From positions 1 through 64,000 of the forward strand of contig JACRHL010000006.1 of assembly GCA_016212085.1 (NCBI GenBank): a DNA stretch of 64,000 nt, read 5' to 3'. Positions 49,572 through 58,641 of this stretch are shown piece after piece. The position numbers and the translations under genes are program-made. The notes beneath the pieces are model-generated. The model was given only the letters and a program-made list of their open reading frames with translations, had not been told where the DNA came from and did not search any database. Origin of the DNA: Nitrospirota bacterium. Its GTDB lineage: Bacteria; Nitrospirota; JACRHL01. Within the stretch, counting starts at the first letter, position 1, and the number at the start of each line of letters is the position of its first letter.

Positions 49572-50254
49572 GCTACTACACGTCCGTGAACTTCTACGAT
49601 CTGCTCGAGGTGGACCCCCGTGCCGGCCAGGCGGACGTCCACGCCGCCTACCTGCGCCAGCTCGACCTGGTGAGCGGCAACTCCCTGGCCACCTATGGCC
49701 TGTTCGTGGGGGAGGATGTCATCTCCATCCGCCAGCGCCTGGAGGAGGCGCTCCACGTGCTGTCCGACCCGGAGCGGCGCCGCGCCTACGACCTGCGCAT
49801 GTTCAACCACTCGTTCGTGTCGCCGGACGCCCGCGCCGATACCCACGCCGCGCGCCCGGCGGCCCCGGCGGCCCACGCGGACGGCCGCGAGGCCCGGGCC
49901 GGGGCGGTCACAGAGGTTCCGGCGCCGGAGCCGGCCGAGGCCGACGCGGCGCCCAAGGCGCCGGCGCAGCACCCGCCACACGCCCCGCACGTGGACCTGC
50001 ACCACATCGACGGCCCCTCCCTGCGGGCGGTGCGCGAACGGCGCGGGCTGACCCTGGAGGCCATCTCGGCCCGTACCAAGATCGCCCAGTATTATTTGCA
50101 GTACATCGAGGAGGAGCGTTTCGCGCGGCTGCCGCCGGTGCTGTACCTGCGCGCCTACCTGAAGCAGTACGCCCAGGCCCTGGGCATCGATCCGGAGCGG
50201 ACCGTTAACGAATATTTAAAACGGCGCGAGGCGGCCCAGTCGCATCAGGTATGA
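49568..50254 (+). CDS. J-domain-like / RodZ-type HTH fusion protein
   Basis: 228 residues. The N-terminal 75 residues look like a J domain (NFYDLLEVDPRAGQADVHAA, VLSDPERRRAYDLRMF), but the HPD tripeptide needed to stimulate DnaK is absent (LDLVSGNS). A 60-residue Ala/Pro linker follows. The C-terminus (SLRAVRERRGLTLEAISART, IAQYYLQYIEEERFARLPPV, LRAYLKQYAQALGID) is a RodZ-type HTH_25 domain. GTG start overlaps the MinD-like stop, implying a functional pair in spatial organisation of the cell envelope or pole. Confidence 0.8.
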   Translation: MSYYTSVNFYDLLEVDPRAGQADVHAAYLRQLDLVSGNSLATYGLFVGEDVISIRQRLEEALHVLSDPERRRAYDLRMFNHSFVSPDARADTHAARPAAPAAHADGREARAGAVTEVPAPEPAEADAAPKAPAQHPPHAPHVDLHHIDGPSLRAVRERRGLTLEAISARTKIAQYYLQYIEEERFARLPPVLYLRAYLKQYAQALGIDPERTVNEYLKRREAAQSHQV

Positions 50255-50306
50255 TAAAGTTTGCAACGGGTTCGGGGAGTTGCACCGACTTTGGGGGGAA
50301 CCAACG

Positions 50307-51218
50307 ATGGATCGCGCCAGCCTGGACAGCCTGACCGTCATGGCCTTGCGCGCCCTGGCGCGCGAGATGGGCATCACCGGCGTCAGCCGGACCCGCAAGG
50401 ACGACCTCATCGCAATCATTCTCGCCGCGCCGGCCGCCCAACCGCCGCGCGCCGATTTCCGGAGCAAGGAAACACACATGGACCGCGCCATCCTCACCAC
50501 CATGTCCCTCGCCGCCCTGCGTGCCCTGGCGCATGAGCTGGGCATCGGCGGCGCCGACCGGCTGGACAAGGACGCCCTGATCGCCACCCTGGTGCAGGCG
50601 CCCGCCGGCGCGCCCGCCGCGTCGCCCATCGACAGGGTGTCCGGCGCGCCGGACCTGGCCATCTCGGCGCCGGCCAGCCAGCCGGCGCAGGCGCCGGGCG
50701 GGGCGCGCCTGTCGGAGCTGGGCGCGCTGCCGGCGCGCTACGGCGCCACCCGCGTGGTGCTGCTGGTGCAGAAGCCCCGCTACCTGTACACCTACTGGGA
50801 GATCACCGATCCCGACCTGGACCGCGCCCGCGCCCAGCTGGGCCCCAACTTCCACCTGGTGCTGCGCGTGCGCGAGATGCCGGGCGGCGGCTTCTTCGAC
50901 ATCGAGGTGCACAGCCCGGTGGGCGACTGGTTCTTTTCCGCCGGCACCGCCTGGGAGACCATGCGGGTGGACGTGGGGCTGCGCGGCGCCGACGGCCGCT
51001 TCGTGCTCCTGGCCAGCAGCGACGCGGTGGCGGCGCCCGCCTACCGCCCGTCGGAGCGCACCGACCCGGAATGGGCCATCGCCGGCCGCGACTTCGAGAC
51101 CATCTACGCCCTGTCCGGCGGCATCAGCGAGCGGGGCGGCTCGGAGCAGATTCAGCGCATCCTGCGCGAGGGGTGGGCGCCCAGCGTGGCCGGGTCGGCC
51201 ATTGCCTCCCGCTCCTGA
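50307..51218 (+). CDS. DUF4912 protein with two Rho-N-like (SAP-like) repeats
   Basis: 303 residues. Two N-terminal Rho-N/SAP-like helical modules (LDSLTVMALRALAREMGITG and LTTMSLAALRALAHELGIGG) are followed by a beta-rich DUF4912 domain (VLLVQKPRYLYTYWEITDPD, LVLRVREMPGGGFFDIEVHS, GRFVLLASSDAVAAPAYRPS). GGGGGGAACC before the ATG. DUF4912 proteins commonly sit beside GH57 enzymes, as here. It may bind glucan or regulate the branching enzyme; function not established. Confidence 0.85.
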   Translation: MDRASLDSLTVMALRALAREMGITGVSRTRKDDLIAIILAAPAAQPPRADFRSKETHMDRAILTTMSLAALRALAHELGIGGADRLDKDALIATLVQAPAGAPAASPIDRVSGAPDLAISAPASQPAQAPGGARLSELGALPARYGATRVVLLVQKPRYLYTYWEITDPDLDRARAQLGPNFHLVLRVREMPGGGFFDIEVHSPVGDWFFSAGTAWETMRVDVGLRGADGRFVLLASSDAVAAPAYRPSERTDPEWAIAGRDFETIYALSGGISERGGSEQIQRILREGWAPSVAGSAIASRS

Positions 51219-51281
51219 CGGGGCGACTGACGCGGCGCCCCGCGCCTTGGGTCGGGCCCGCCACATGAAGGGGAACACACC

Positions 51282-52883
51282 GTGGAAAAGGGGCTGATCT
51301 CCCTCGTCCTGCACGCCCACCTGCCGTTCGTGCGGCACCCGGAATACCCGGAGTTCATGGAGGAGGACTGGCTGTTCGAGGCCATGGGGGAAACCTATAT
51401 CCCCCTCATCGCCATGATGAGCCGCCTCACCGCCGACCAGGTGCCGTTCCAGCTCACCATGAGCCTCACCCCGCCCCTGTGCGAGATGCTGGCCGACCCG
51501 CTGCTGGCGGAGCGCTACGACCGGCGCCTGAAAAAGCTCATCGAGCTGGCGGAAAAGGAGCGGAACCGCACCCGCGGCCACGACGACTTCAACGCCCTGG
51601 CCCACTTCTACCATGCGCGCTTCACCGAGGAGCTGCGCATCTTCGAGGATATCTGCGGCCGCAACCTGCTGGCGGCGTTCAAGCGCCTCCAGGAGCAGGG
51701 GGTGCTGGAGATCATGACCTGCGGCGCCACCCACGGCTTCCTTCCGCTCATGGCCGTGAACGAGACGGCGGTGCGCGCCCAGATCCAGGTGGCCGTCAGC
51801 AACTACGAGAAGCACTTCGGCCGCCGCCCGCGCGGCATCTGGCTGCCCGAGTGCGGCCATTATCCGGGGGTGGACCGGCTGCTGGCGGAGGCGGGCATCC
51901 GCTTCTTCCTGGTGGAGACCCACGGCATCCTGCACGCCTCCACCCGCCCCCGCTACGGCGTGTTCGCGCCCCTGATGACGCCCGCCGGGGTGGCCGCCTT
52001 CGGCCGCGACGTGGAGTCCAGCCGCCAGGTGTGGAGCGCCGAGGAGGGCTATCCGGGCGACCCGGACTACCGCGACTTCTACCGCGACATCGGCTTCGAC
52101 CTGGACGGGGACTACATCGGCCCCTACATCCACCCGGACGGCATCCGCATCCACACGGGCATCAAGTACCACCGCATCACCGGCAAGGGCTCCCTGCACA
52201 AGGAGCCCTACCGGCGCGACTGGGCCATGGGCAAGGTGGACAAGCATGCCGCCAACTTCCTTTCCAACCGGCAGCGGCAGGTGGCCCACCTGAACGAGGT
52301 CATGGGTGGCCGCAAGCCGCTGGTGGTGGCCCCGTACGACGCGGAACTGTTCGGCCACTGGTGGTACGAGGGGCCGGAATTTCTGGAGATGTTCATCCGC
52401 AAGGCGGCCTTCGACCAGGACACGGTGCGCCTGGTCACCCCCATGACCTACCTGGCCGAGCATCCCGTCAACCAGGTGGCGCAGCCGGCCCTGTCGTCCT
52501 GGGGCGCGGGGGGGTATGCGGAGTACTGGCTGGAGGGCTCCAACGCCTGGATCTACCGCCACCTGCACGTGGCGGCGGACCGCATGTGCGAGTTGGCCGG
52601 GCGCTTTCCCGAGGCCGACGGCGTGCTGCGCCGCGCCTTGAACCAGGCCGCGCGCGAGCTGCTCCTGGCGCAAAGCTCCGACTGGGCGTTCATCATGAAG
52701 ACCGGCACCACCGTCGAATACGCCGTCAAGCGCACCAACGACCACGTGCTGCGCTTCACCCGCCTGTACGACGAGATCCTGGGCAACCGCATCGACGAGG
52801 GCTTCCTCAAGGAGTGCGAGTGGCTCGACTCGATCTTCCAGGAGATCGACTACCGGGTCTACGGCGAAAACCTGCCCCGGTAG
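51282..52883 (+). CDS. GH57 1,4-alpha-glucan branching enzyme (DUF1957)
   Basis: 533 residues. LISLVLHAHLPFVRHPEYPE, the GH57 start; HGFLPLM; the nucleophile Glu in RRPRGIWLPECGHYPG; and the acid Asp in PYDAELFGHWWYEGPEFLEM. The C-terminal domain is helical (VPFQ..; GGYAEYWLEGSNAWIYRHLH). It makes alpha-1,6 branches in glycogen in the cytoplasm. GTG start with GAAGGGGAA upstream. Confidence 0.94.
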   Translation: MEKGLISLVLHAHLPFVRHPEYPEFMEEDWLFEAMGETYIPLIAMMSRLTADQVPFQLTMSLTPPLCEMLADPLLAERYDRRLKKLIELAEKERNRTRGHDDFNALAHFYHARFTEELRIFEDICGRNLLAAFKRLQEQGVLEIMTCGATHGFLPLMAVNETAVRAQIQVAVSNYEKHFGRRPRGIWLPECGHYPGVDRLLAEAGIRFFLVETHGILHASTRPRYGVFAPLMTPAGVAAFGRDVESSRQVWSAEEGYPGDPDYRDFYRDIGFDLDGDYIGPYIHPDGIRIHTGIKYHRITGKGSLHKEPYRRDWAMGKVDKHAANFLSNRQRQVAHLNEVMGGRKPLVVAPYDAELFGHWWYEGPEFLEMFIRKAAFDQDTVRLVTPMTYLAEHPVNQVAQPALSSWGAGGYAEYWLEGSNAWIYRHLHVAADRMCELAGRFPEADGVLRRALNQAARELLLAQSSDWAFIMKTGTTVEYAVKRTNDHVLRFTRLYDEILGNRIDEGFLKECEWLDSIFQEIDYRVYGENLPR

Positions 52884-52918
52884 CCCGGTCACCGGGGGCC
52901 GGCACCATCCGCTCGCCG

Positions 52919-53638
52919 CTGTTCCACCTGCCCATCCCCTTCCGGGACGGGCAGGTATTGGTGGTGGACAAGCCATCGGGGGTGCTCATGCACCGCACCC
53001 ACCCGCGCCCCCAGGTGAGCCTGCACGAGATGGTCCGGCGCGAATTGTGGAGCCACCCGGAGCGCATCGACGTGGTGCACCGGCTCGACCGGGAGACATC
53101 CGGCCTCACGGTGCTGGGGATGGTCCCCGCCGCCAGCCGCCACCTGGCCATGCAGTTCGCCGGGCGCGGGGTGGCCAAGCGCTACCTGGCCATCGTCACC
53201 GGCGCGATGACGGACGGGGAGGGGGAGATCGATCTGCCCATCGGCCACGCCGTGGGCACCCTGGTCCGCAAGCAGCAGGCGGTGCACGGCGACAAGGCGC
53301 GCCCCGCGGTCACCCGCTGGCGGGTGCTGGGCCGCCGCGCGGGGTACACCCTGGTGGAGCTCACGCCGGACACGGGCCGCCTGCACCAGATCAGGGTGCA
53401 CCTGGCCCACCTGGGCCACCCCCTGCTGGGGGACAAGCTCTACGGGCCCGACCCGCGCTGGCACCTGCGCTTCCGCGCCCACGGCTGGACCGACGCCATG
53501 GCGGCGGCGCTGATCCTGCCGCGCCACGCCCTGCACGCCACCCACCTGGCCTTCGACCACCCGCAGAGCGGGGAGCGCATGGCGTTCGACCTGCCCCTGG
53601 CGGACGACATGGCGGCGTTCTGGAACGGCCTGCCGTAA
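52919..53638 (+). CDS. RluA/TruC-family pseudouridine synthase with non-standard start
   Basis: About 239 residues. FRDGQVLVVDKPSGVLMHRT is the RluA beginning, then the catalytic Asp in VVHRLDRETSGLTVLGMVPA, and GRLHQIRVHLAHLGHPLLGD. It isomerises uridine in tRNA or rRNA. No ATG, GTG or TTG precedes the conserved N-terminus closely; CTG at 52919 (or ATC 52907, or GTG 52814 inside the GH57 gene) are the options. Exact substrate not predictable; TruC (tRNA U65) and RluD-type both fit. A palindromic element follows its stop. Confidence 0.82.
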   Translation: MFHLPIPFRDGQVLVVDKPSGVLMHRTHPRPQVSLHEMVRRELWSHPERIDVVHRLDRETSGLTVLGMVPAASRHLAMQFAGRGVAKRYLAIVTGAMTDGEGEIDLPIGHAVGTLVRKQQAVHGDKARPAVTRWRVLGRRAGYTLVELTPDTGRLHQIRVHLAHLGHPLLGDKLYGPDPRWHLRFRAHGWTDAMAAALILPRHALHATHLAFDHPQSGERMAFDLPLADDMAAFWNGLP

Positions 53639-53663
53639 CCGGGGTGGCGCGCAGGATGGGCGG

Positions 53664-53806
53664 GGGCACCTCTATTAACCTGCTGCGCGCTCCGATTGCT
53701 GCGTTGGGCGGTGCACGAACCCTCGCCTATCTCCCAGATATGTCTCGGGTTCTGCGCTCCGTCCGCCTTGCACTCGGGGCGCTCGCGACGGTTAATAGAG
53801 GTGCCC
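53664..53806 (+). repeat. Dispersed palindromic element, short form, copy 9
   Basis: 143 bp between the pseudouridine synthase and the 52-residue gene. Both ends perfect (GGGCACCTCTATTAACC and GGTTAATAGAGGTGCCC). Centre TATCT-CCC-AGATA at 53728-53740. Confidence 0.95.
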
Positions 53807-53811
53807 GCGGG

Positions 53812-53970
53812 TTATTTTCCCCGCTTTCCGGTTCCGCCGCTCTTGTTGGGGCGCTGCATCCGGGCGCTTTTGGAGGCCTTCCTTGCCTCTGCCGGCGGCA
53901 GGTATCCGGCTTTCAACCCCTTGCTCGCGATTTTCGCGATCTTCGACGGTTTTTTTTCGTCCTTTGTCAT
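53812..53970 (-). CDS. Small Lys-rich basic protein
   Basis: 52 residues: MTKDEKKPSKIAKIASKGLK, AGYLPPAEARKASKSARMQR, PNKSGGTGKRGK. AAAGGGAAA lies about 10 nt before the ATG. The region is AT-richer than the surroundings. The protein lacks Cys and hydrophobic segments and could bind nucleic acid. It resembles in composition the 60-residue protein at 19433-19615. It ends 5 bp from palindromic element copy 9. Real but unassigned. Confidence 0.65.
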   Translation of the reverse strand: MTKDEKKPSKIAKIASKGLKAGYLPPAEARKASKSARMQRPNKSGGTGKRGK

Positions 53971-54034
53971 GATGACCGTTTCCCTTTTGAATCTGGCGGT
54001 GTGAACTCTTCCACCACGGTAGGCCGACCCTCGC

Positions 54035-54040
54035 TATAAT
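54035..54040 (+). promoter_or_regulatory. TATAAT -10 box upstream of lysS
   Basis: A perfect TATAAT with no clear -35. Start near 54047 gives a leader of about 40 nt to the ATG at 54089. Confidence 0.55.
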
Positions 54041-54088
54041 TACCACTTTTTTTTGCCCATCTCACGCGCCATCAGGACGAGATTCGCC

Positions 54089-55672
54089 ATGGAAGCCCCC
54101 AACCTGCCCGACATGAACGACCAGGTGCGCCAGCGCCTCGCCAAGCTGGGCGAACTGGCCGCCGCCGGGGTGGCGCCGTTCGGGGCCACGTCGTTCCCCG
54201 TGACCCACCACGCCCAGGCCATCGCCGACGCCCACGCGGACGCCACGGCGGAGGCCCTGGCGGCGAGCCCGGTGAACGTGGCCGTGGCCGGGCGCGTGGT
54301 CGGCAAGCGGCGCATGGGCAAGGCGGGTTTCGCCCACGTGCAGGACGGCACGGGGCGCATCCAGGTCTACCTCAAGTGCGACGACGTGGGGGAGGCCAAC
54401 TACGCGCTTTACAAAGGCTGCGACCTGGGCGACATCTGCGGCGTGACCGGCCGCCTGTTCCGCACCCACACCGGAGAGCTTTCGGTCCACGTGGCCGCAT
54501 ACACCCACCTGGCCAAGGCCATCCGCCCCCTGCCCGAAAAGTTCCACGGCCTCACCGACAAGGAAACCCGCTACCGCCAGCGCTACCTGGATTTGATCGT
54601 CAACCCGGAGGTGAAGGACACCTTCATCAAGCGCTCGCGCATCGTCAGCCGCGTGCGCGACATCCTCACCGGCCTGGGCTACCTGGAGGTGGAGACCCCC
54701 ATGCTCCAGGACCAGCCGGGGGGCGCCGCCGCGAAGCCGTTCGTCACCCACCACAACGCCCTGGGGGTGGACAAGTTCCTGCGCATCGCCCCGGAGCTTT
54801 ATTTGAAGCGCCTGATCGTGGGCGGCTTCGAGCGGGTGTTCGAGATCAACCGGAACTTCCGCAACGAGGGGATGGACCTCACCCACAACCCCGAGTTCAC
54901 CATGCTCGAATTCTACGAGGCCTACGCGGACCACCGGGTGCTCATGGACCGCACGGAGGCCATCATCCGGGGCGCGGCCGATGCCCTGGGCGTGACCACC
55001 GTGGCCTTTGGCGAGCACACCATCGACCTGACCGGCGAGTGGCGGCGGGTGGGCTTTTGCGACCTGCTCACGGGGCAGGCGGGGGTGCCCGAGGGGCTGC
55101 TCTACGACCTGGGCGGGCTCACCACCTGGGCGAAGAACAAGGGCATCGAACTCCCCAAGGGCCTGAACCTGGGCAAGCTGTGGGACGCCATCTTCGGCGC
55201 GTTCGTGGAGGCCACCCTGGTGAACCCCACCTTCGTGGTGGACTATCCGGTGGAAATCTCGCCCCTCGCCAAGCGCAAGGCGGACAACCCGGCGCTCACC
55301 GACCGCTTCGAGCTGTTCATGGCGGGCCGCGAGATCGCCAACGGCTTCTCGGAGCTGAACGACCCCCTCGACCAGCGCCAGCGCTTCGAGGCCCAGGCGG
55401 CGCAGAAGGCGGCGGGGGACGAGGAGTCCCAGGAGGTGGACGAGGATTTCCTCAGGGCCCTGGAGCACGGAATGCCGCCCACGGGCGGGGCGGGGATCGG
55501 CATCGACCGGCTGGTGATGGTGCTGACCGGGGAGACCTCCATCCGCGACGTGCTGCTGTTCCCGGCCATGAAGCCGCGCAACGTGATCTATCCGGGTGGC
55601 ATCCCGTCTCAGGGTGGTGCTGGTGACGTGATACTGTCCCACGGATCACCTAAGCCAAAAGAGACCAAGTAG
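54089..55672 (+). CDS. lysS: Lysyl-tRNA synthetase, class II
   Basis: 527 residues. The OB-fold anticodon domain (VNVAVAGRVVGKRRMGKAGF, AHVQDGTGRIQVYLK) is followed by the class II core: RYRQRYLDLIVNPEVKDTFI, motif 1 LGYLEVETPML, motif 2 FERVFEINRNFRNEGMDLTH, NPEFTMLEFYEAYAD, and motif 3 GAGIGIDRLVMVLTGETSIR. It charges tRNA-Lys. lysS-lolC/E-lolD adjacency is seen in many deltaproteobacteria. The last 25 residues extend past motif 3 and are dispensable-looking. Confidence 0.96.
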   Translation: MEAPNLPDMNDQVRQRLAKLGELAAAGVAPFGATSFPVTHHAQAIADAHADATAEALAASPVNVAVAGRVVGKRRMGKAGFAHVQDGTGRIQVYLKCDDVGEANYALYKGCDLGDICGVTGRLFRTHTGELSVHVAAYTHLAKAIRPLPEKFHGLTDKETRYRQRYLDLIVNPEVKDTFIKRSRIVSRVRDILTGLGYLEVETPMLQDQPGGAAAKPFVTHHNALGVDKFLRIAPELYLKRLIVGGFERVFEINRNFRNEGMDLTHNPEFTMLEFYEAYADHRVLMDRTEAIIRGAADALGVTTVAFGEHTIDLTGEWRRVGFCDLLTGQAGVPEGLLYDLGGLTTWAKNKGIELPKGLNLGKLWDAIFGAFVEATLVNPTFVVDYPVEISPLAKRKADNPALTDRFELFMAGREIANGFSELNDPLDQRQRFEAQAAQKAAGDEESQEVDEDFLRALEHGMPPTGGAGIGIDRLVMVLTGETSIRDVLLFPAMKPRNVIYPGGIPSQGGAGDVILSHGSPKPKETK

Positions 55673-55678
55673 CCCCCC

Positions 55679-56944
55679 GTGCGCCTCCCCCTGTTCGTCG
55701 CCCTCCGCTACCTGCGCGCCAAGAAGCGCCACCGGGCGCTGTCCGTCAACACGGTCATCTCGGTGGTGGGCGTCATGTGCGGCGTGGCGGCGCTCATCGC
55801 CACCATGGCGGTGATGACCGGCGCGGCGGAGGAGATCCGCGACAAGATCCTGGGCACCAACTCCCACGTGGTCATCACCCACCGGGGCGGGGCCTTCGCC
55901 GGGTATGCGGACACGGCGGCCCAGGTGGCGTTGCAGCCCGGCGTGGTGGCCGCCACCCCGTTCATCTACGGCCAGACCATGCTCACATCCGAGTTCGGCG
56001 TGCAGGGGGTGGTGCTGCGCGGCATCGACCCGGAGGGCGAGGCGGCGGTGACCGCCGTGGCCGAGAATCTGGTGATCGGCGACTTGAAGGCCCTTGCCAC
56101 CGGCGCCCCGGCGGGCTTCCACCCGGGTGTGGACGAGATCACCGAGCCGGGGCCGGACCAGCCGGGCATCATCCTGGGCAAGGAGCTGGCCCTGAAGCTG
56201 GGCGCCCTGGTGGGCAGCACGGTCAACGTGGTGTCGCCGGGGGGCGAGATGGGCCCCATGGGCCTGATCCCCAAGATCCGCCCGTTCACGGTGGTGGGGG
56301 TGTTCGACACGGGCATGTTCGAGTACGACTCGGGCCTGGCCTACGTGTCCATCCCCGCCGCCCAGGCCTTTCTGGAGATGCCCGACAAGGTCACCGGCAT
56401 CGAGGTGCGGGTGCGCCACTTCGAGGCGGCGCCGGAGGTGGCGGACGCCCTGCGCGCGCACCTGGCGGGCGACTTCTCCGTGCGCGACTGGCACCAGCTC
56501 AACCGCAACTTCTTCTCGGCCCTGGCGCTGGAGAAGGCGGTGATGTCGCTGATCCTGCTGCTCATCATCGTGGTGGCGGCGTTCAATATCGTGGGCACCC
56601 TGGCCATGCTGGTGATGGAGAAGGGGCGGGAGATCGCCATCCTGAAGGCCCTGGGGGCCACCCGGCGCGACATCCTGGCGGTGTTCACCCTCATCGGCCT
56701 GATGATCGGCGGCGTGGGCACCGCCCTGGGCTTCCCCCTGGGCCTGGGAATCTGCTGGATCATCCAGAACACCTATGAGCTGCCCGGCGACGTGTATTAC
56801 ATCAGCCGCATCCCCATCCACCTGGTATGGGCCGACGCGTTCGCGGTGTGCGCGGCGGCCATGGCCATCTCGCTCATCGCCGCCCTGTATCCCGCCTGGC
56901 AGGCGGCGCGCGTGTCACCGGGGGAGGGGCTGCGCTATGAGTGA
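55679..56944 (+). CDS. lolC: LolC/LolE-type lipoprotein-releasing ABC permease
   Basis: 421 residues, GTG start. [40 protein letters not shown] is the first helix, then a large periplasmic domain (residues about 45-270), then three helices ([60 protein letters not shown]). [16 protein letters not shown] is the FtsX-family signature. With LolD it extracts lipoproteins from the inner membrane for LolA. A second permease is not in this operon, so it may act as a homodimer (LolF-like). Confidence 0.93.
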   Translation: MRLPLFVALRYLRAKKRHRALSVNTVISVVGVMCGVAALIATMAVMTGAAEEIRDKILGTNSHVVITHRGGAFAGYADTAAQVALQPGVVAATPFIYGQTMLTSEFGVQGVVLRGIDPEGEAAVTAVAENLVIGDLKALATGAPAGFHPGVDEITEPGPDQPGIILGKELALKLGALVGSTVNVVSPGGEMGPMGLIPKIRPFTVVGVFDTGMFEYDSGLAYVSIPAAQAFLEMPDKVTGIEVRVRHFEAAPEVADALRAHLAGDFSVRDWHQLNRNFFSALALEKAVMSLILLLIIVVAAFNIVGTLAMLVMEKGREIAILKALGATRRDILAVFTLIGLMIGGVGTALGFPLGLGICWIIQNTYELPGDVYYISRIPIHLVWADAFAVCAAAMAISLIAALYPAWQAARVSPGEGLRYE

Positions 56945-57641
56945 CGCCGTGCCATCCGCCGCGCCCGCCGCCCCGCTGCTGTCCGCGCGCGGCATCACCC
57001 GCGCGTTCTCCCTCAAGGACGGCGCCGTGTCGGTGCTGAACGGGGTGGACGTGGACGTGCACCGGGGCGAACTGGTGGCCATCGTGGGCGCCTCGGGCAC
57101 CGGCAAGAGCACCCTGCTGTCGATCCTGGGCACCCTGGACGAGCCGTCCGCCGGCACGGTCACCTTCGAGGGGCGCGACCTGTTCGGGCTGGACGCGGGC
57201 GGCCGGGCGCGCTTCCGCAACCGGCGGCTGGGCTTCGTGTTCCAGTTCAACCAGCTCCTGCCCGAGTTCTCGGCCCTGGAGAACGCCGCCATGCCCCTGC
57301 TGTTGCGCCGCGAGGCGGGCGCCCACGACAAGGCGCGGGCGCTGCTTGCACGGGTGGGGCTGGCGCACCGCCTGGACCACCGCCCGGCGGAGCTGTCCGG
57401 CGGCGAGCAGCAGCGGGTGGCCATCGCCCGCGCCCTGGTGGGCCGGCCCGACCTGATCCTGGCGGACGAACCCACCGGCAACCTGGACCAGCACACCGGC
57501 GACCGGGTGTTCGACCTGCTCGCCGAGCTGGCCAGGGACCAGGGGGCCGCCGTGCTCATCGTCACCCACAACGACCACCTGGCCGCGCGCTGCGGGCGCA
57601 TCCTGCGCATGGTGGACGGGCTGCTCGGCGCCGCCGCGTAA
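56937..57641 (+). CDS. lolD: Lipoprotein-releasing ABC transporter ATPase LolD
   Basis: 234 residues. Walker [22 protein letters not shown]-loop [10 protein letters not shown], signature [20 protein letters not shown], Walker [14 protein letters not shown]-loop [12 protein letters not shown]. It overlaps lolC by 8 bp and drives lipoprotein sorting. A weak terminator and the marR promoter follow. Confidence 0.95.
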   Translation: MSDAVPSAAPAAPLLSARGITRAFSLKDGAVSVLNGVDVDVHRGELVAIVGASGTGKSTLLSILGTLDEPSAGTVTFEGRDLFGLDAGGRARFRNRRLGFVFQFNQLLPEFSALENAAMPLLLRREAGAHDKARALLARVGLAHRLDHRPAELSGGEQQRVAIARALVGRPDLILADEPTGNLDQHTGDRVFDLLAELARDQGAAVLIVTHNDHLAARCGRILRMVDGLLGAAA

Positions 57642-57664
57642 GGCCCGCCGCCCGCCCCGCCGGG

Positions 57665-57690
57665 CCCCCCATTCGGCAATGGAGGGGTTT
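57665..57690 (+). terminator. Hairpin after lolD
   Basis: CCCC with a CCAT/ATGG core and GGGG form a stem around a TCGGCA loop, followed by only T3. It also overlaps the marR -35, so termination strength is uncertain. Confidence 0.4.
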
Positions 57691-57746
57691 GACAGGGGGC
57701 CCGGAATGGGGGTATCTTGAAGCATTAATGTTAATGACTTAACATT
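57689..57746 (+). promoter_or_regulatory. marR promoter with palindromic operator
   Basis: TTGACA (57689-57694), 18-nt spacer, TATCTT (57713-57718). Then AATGTTAA (57727-57734) pairs perfectly with TTAACATT (57739-57746), 4-nt spacer, over the transcription start. This is the typical position and shape of a MarR autorepression operator. Confidence 0.8.
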
Positions 57747-57771
57747 GTGCACGAGGGCCGATTCCGCACCC

Positions 57772-58293
57772 ATGTCCCGTTCCGACGCCATGGCCGAAGC
57801 CATCATCGACGAAACCCGCTTCTTCACCGAGCTGATCCCCGTGGCGGGGGCGGACTCGGAAACCGGGCTCAACGTCATGCGCGCCGGCCGCCTGCTGCTG
57901 GACCGCACCGCCGACTACCTGCGCCGGGCGGGCATGAGCGAGGCGCAGTTCAACGTGCTGGTGGTGCTGGAGTCGGCGCCGGACGGCCTGGTGATGTGCG
58001 AGGTGGCGCGGCGCATGCTGGTGTCGCGCGCGGGCATGAGCGGCGTGGTCAAGGGCCTGGAGGGCAAGGGCTGGGTGAGCCGCCACCCGGTGCCCGGCGA
58101 TGCCCGCGCCTGGCGCCTGACGGCCACCGCCAGCGGCCTGGCCGCCCTGGAGGCGGTGCTGCCGGAGCATTTTTCCCACGTGCACTGGGCCATGAGCTGT
58201 CTTTCCAACACGGAAAAGGCGGACCTGATCCGCATCCTCACCCGCCTGCGCGGGCACCTGGTGGCGGGGCGGGCCGCCGCCGGCAGACGGTAG
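57772..58293 (+). CDS. MarR family transcriptional regulator
   Basis: 173 residues. Winged-helix core: RRAGMSEAQFNVLVVLESAP, DGLVMCEVARRMLVSRAGMS with VVKGLEGKGWVSRHPVPGD and ARAWRLTATASGLAALEAVL. The ATG at 57772 is preferred to a TTG at 57745, which would sit inside the operator. Probably senses a small ligand and represses itself. No efflux pump is adjacent; lolD and yceI are the neighbours, so its other targets are unknown. Confidence 0.9.
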   Translation: MSRSDAMAEAIIDETRFFTELIPVAGADSETGLNVMRAGRLLLDRTADYLRRAGMSEAQFNVLVVLESAPDGLVMCEVARRMLVSRAGMSGVVKGLEGKGWVSRHPVPGDARAWRLTATASGLAALEAVLPEHFSHVHWAMSCLSNTEKADLIRILTRLRGHLVAGRAAAGRR

Positions 58294-58299
58294 CACGAT

Positions 58300-58371
58300 G
58301 TTGAAAAAACCCATCCATGGCCTTTTTCAACTCGAAACCGGAACAGCGCGGTTTTCCGGTTTCTCCGGATT
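58300..58371 (-). repeat. Second repeat family (twin hairpin), copy 2
   Basis: GTTGAAAAA (58300-58308) pairs with TTTTTCAAC (58323-58331), and GAAACCGGAA (58334-58343) with TTCCGGTTTC (58354-58363). The inverse of 10161-10224 in order and sequence. It lies between marR and palindromic element copy 10 and may also end the marR transcript. The stretch 58294-58641 is filled by this and copy 10. Confidence 0.65.
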
Positions 58372-58392
58372 TCAAGCGGTTGAACCCTTGAA

Positions 58393-58557
58393 GGGCACCC
58401 CTCAAAACCGTCGCGAGCGGTCCCTGGTGCAAGGCGCCCCGAGCGGAGCGGCACCGTTACGCCGCGCAGAACCCGAGACATATCATGGTGATAGGAGAGG
58501 GTTCGAGCACCGCCCAACGCAGCAATCGCGGCGCGCAGCAGGTTATTAGAGGTGCCC
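58393..58557 (-). repeat. Dispersed palindromic element, long form, copy 10 (inverted)
   Basis: 165 bp, reverse orientation. Ends GGGCACCCCTCAAAACC and GGTTATTAGAGGTGCCC (the left end is worn). Centre TATCA-TGG-TGATA. Confidence 0.9.
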
Positions 58558-58641
58558 GTCCGTGTACCGGACACGGGCACGTTGATTCTGGGCGTTTTTC
58601 GCCACTCTGTTAAAACCCAACCAGAAAGGGGTAATTTTCCC

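Noticed and set aside
49568-49800. True DnaJ cochaperone
   Set aside because: The HPD tripeptide is absent and the C-terminus is a RodZ-type HTH.
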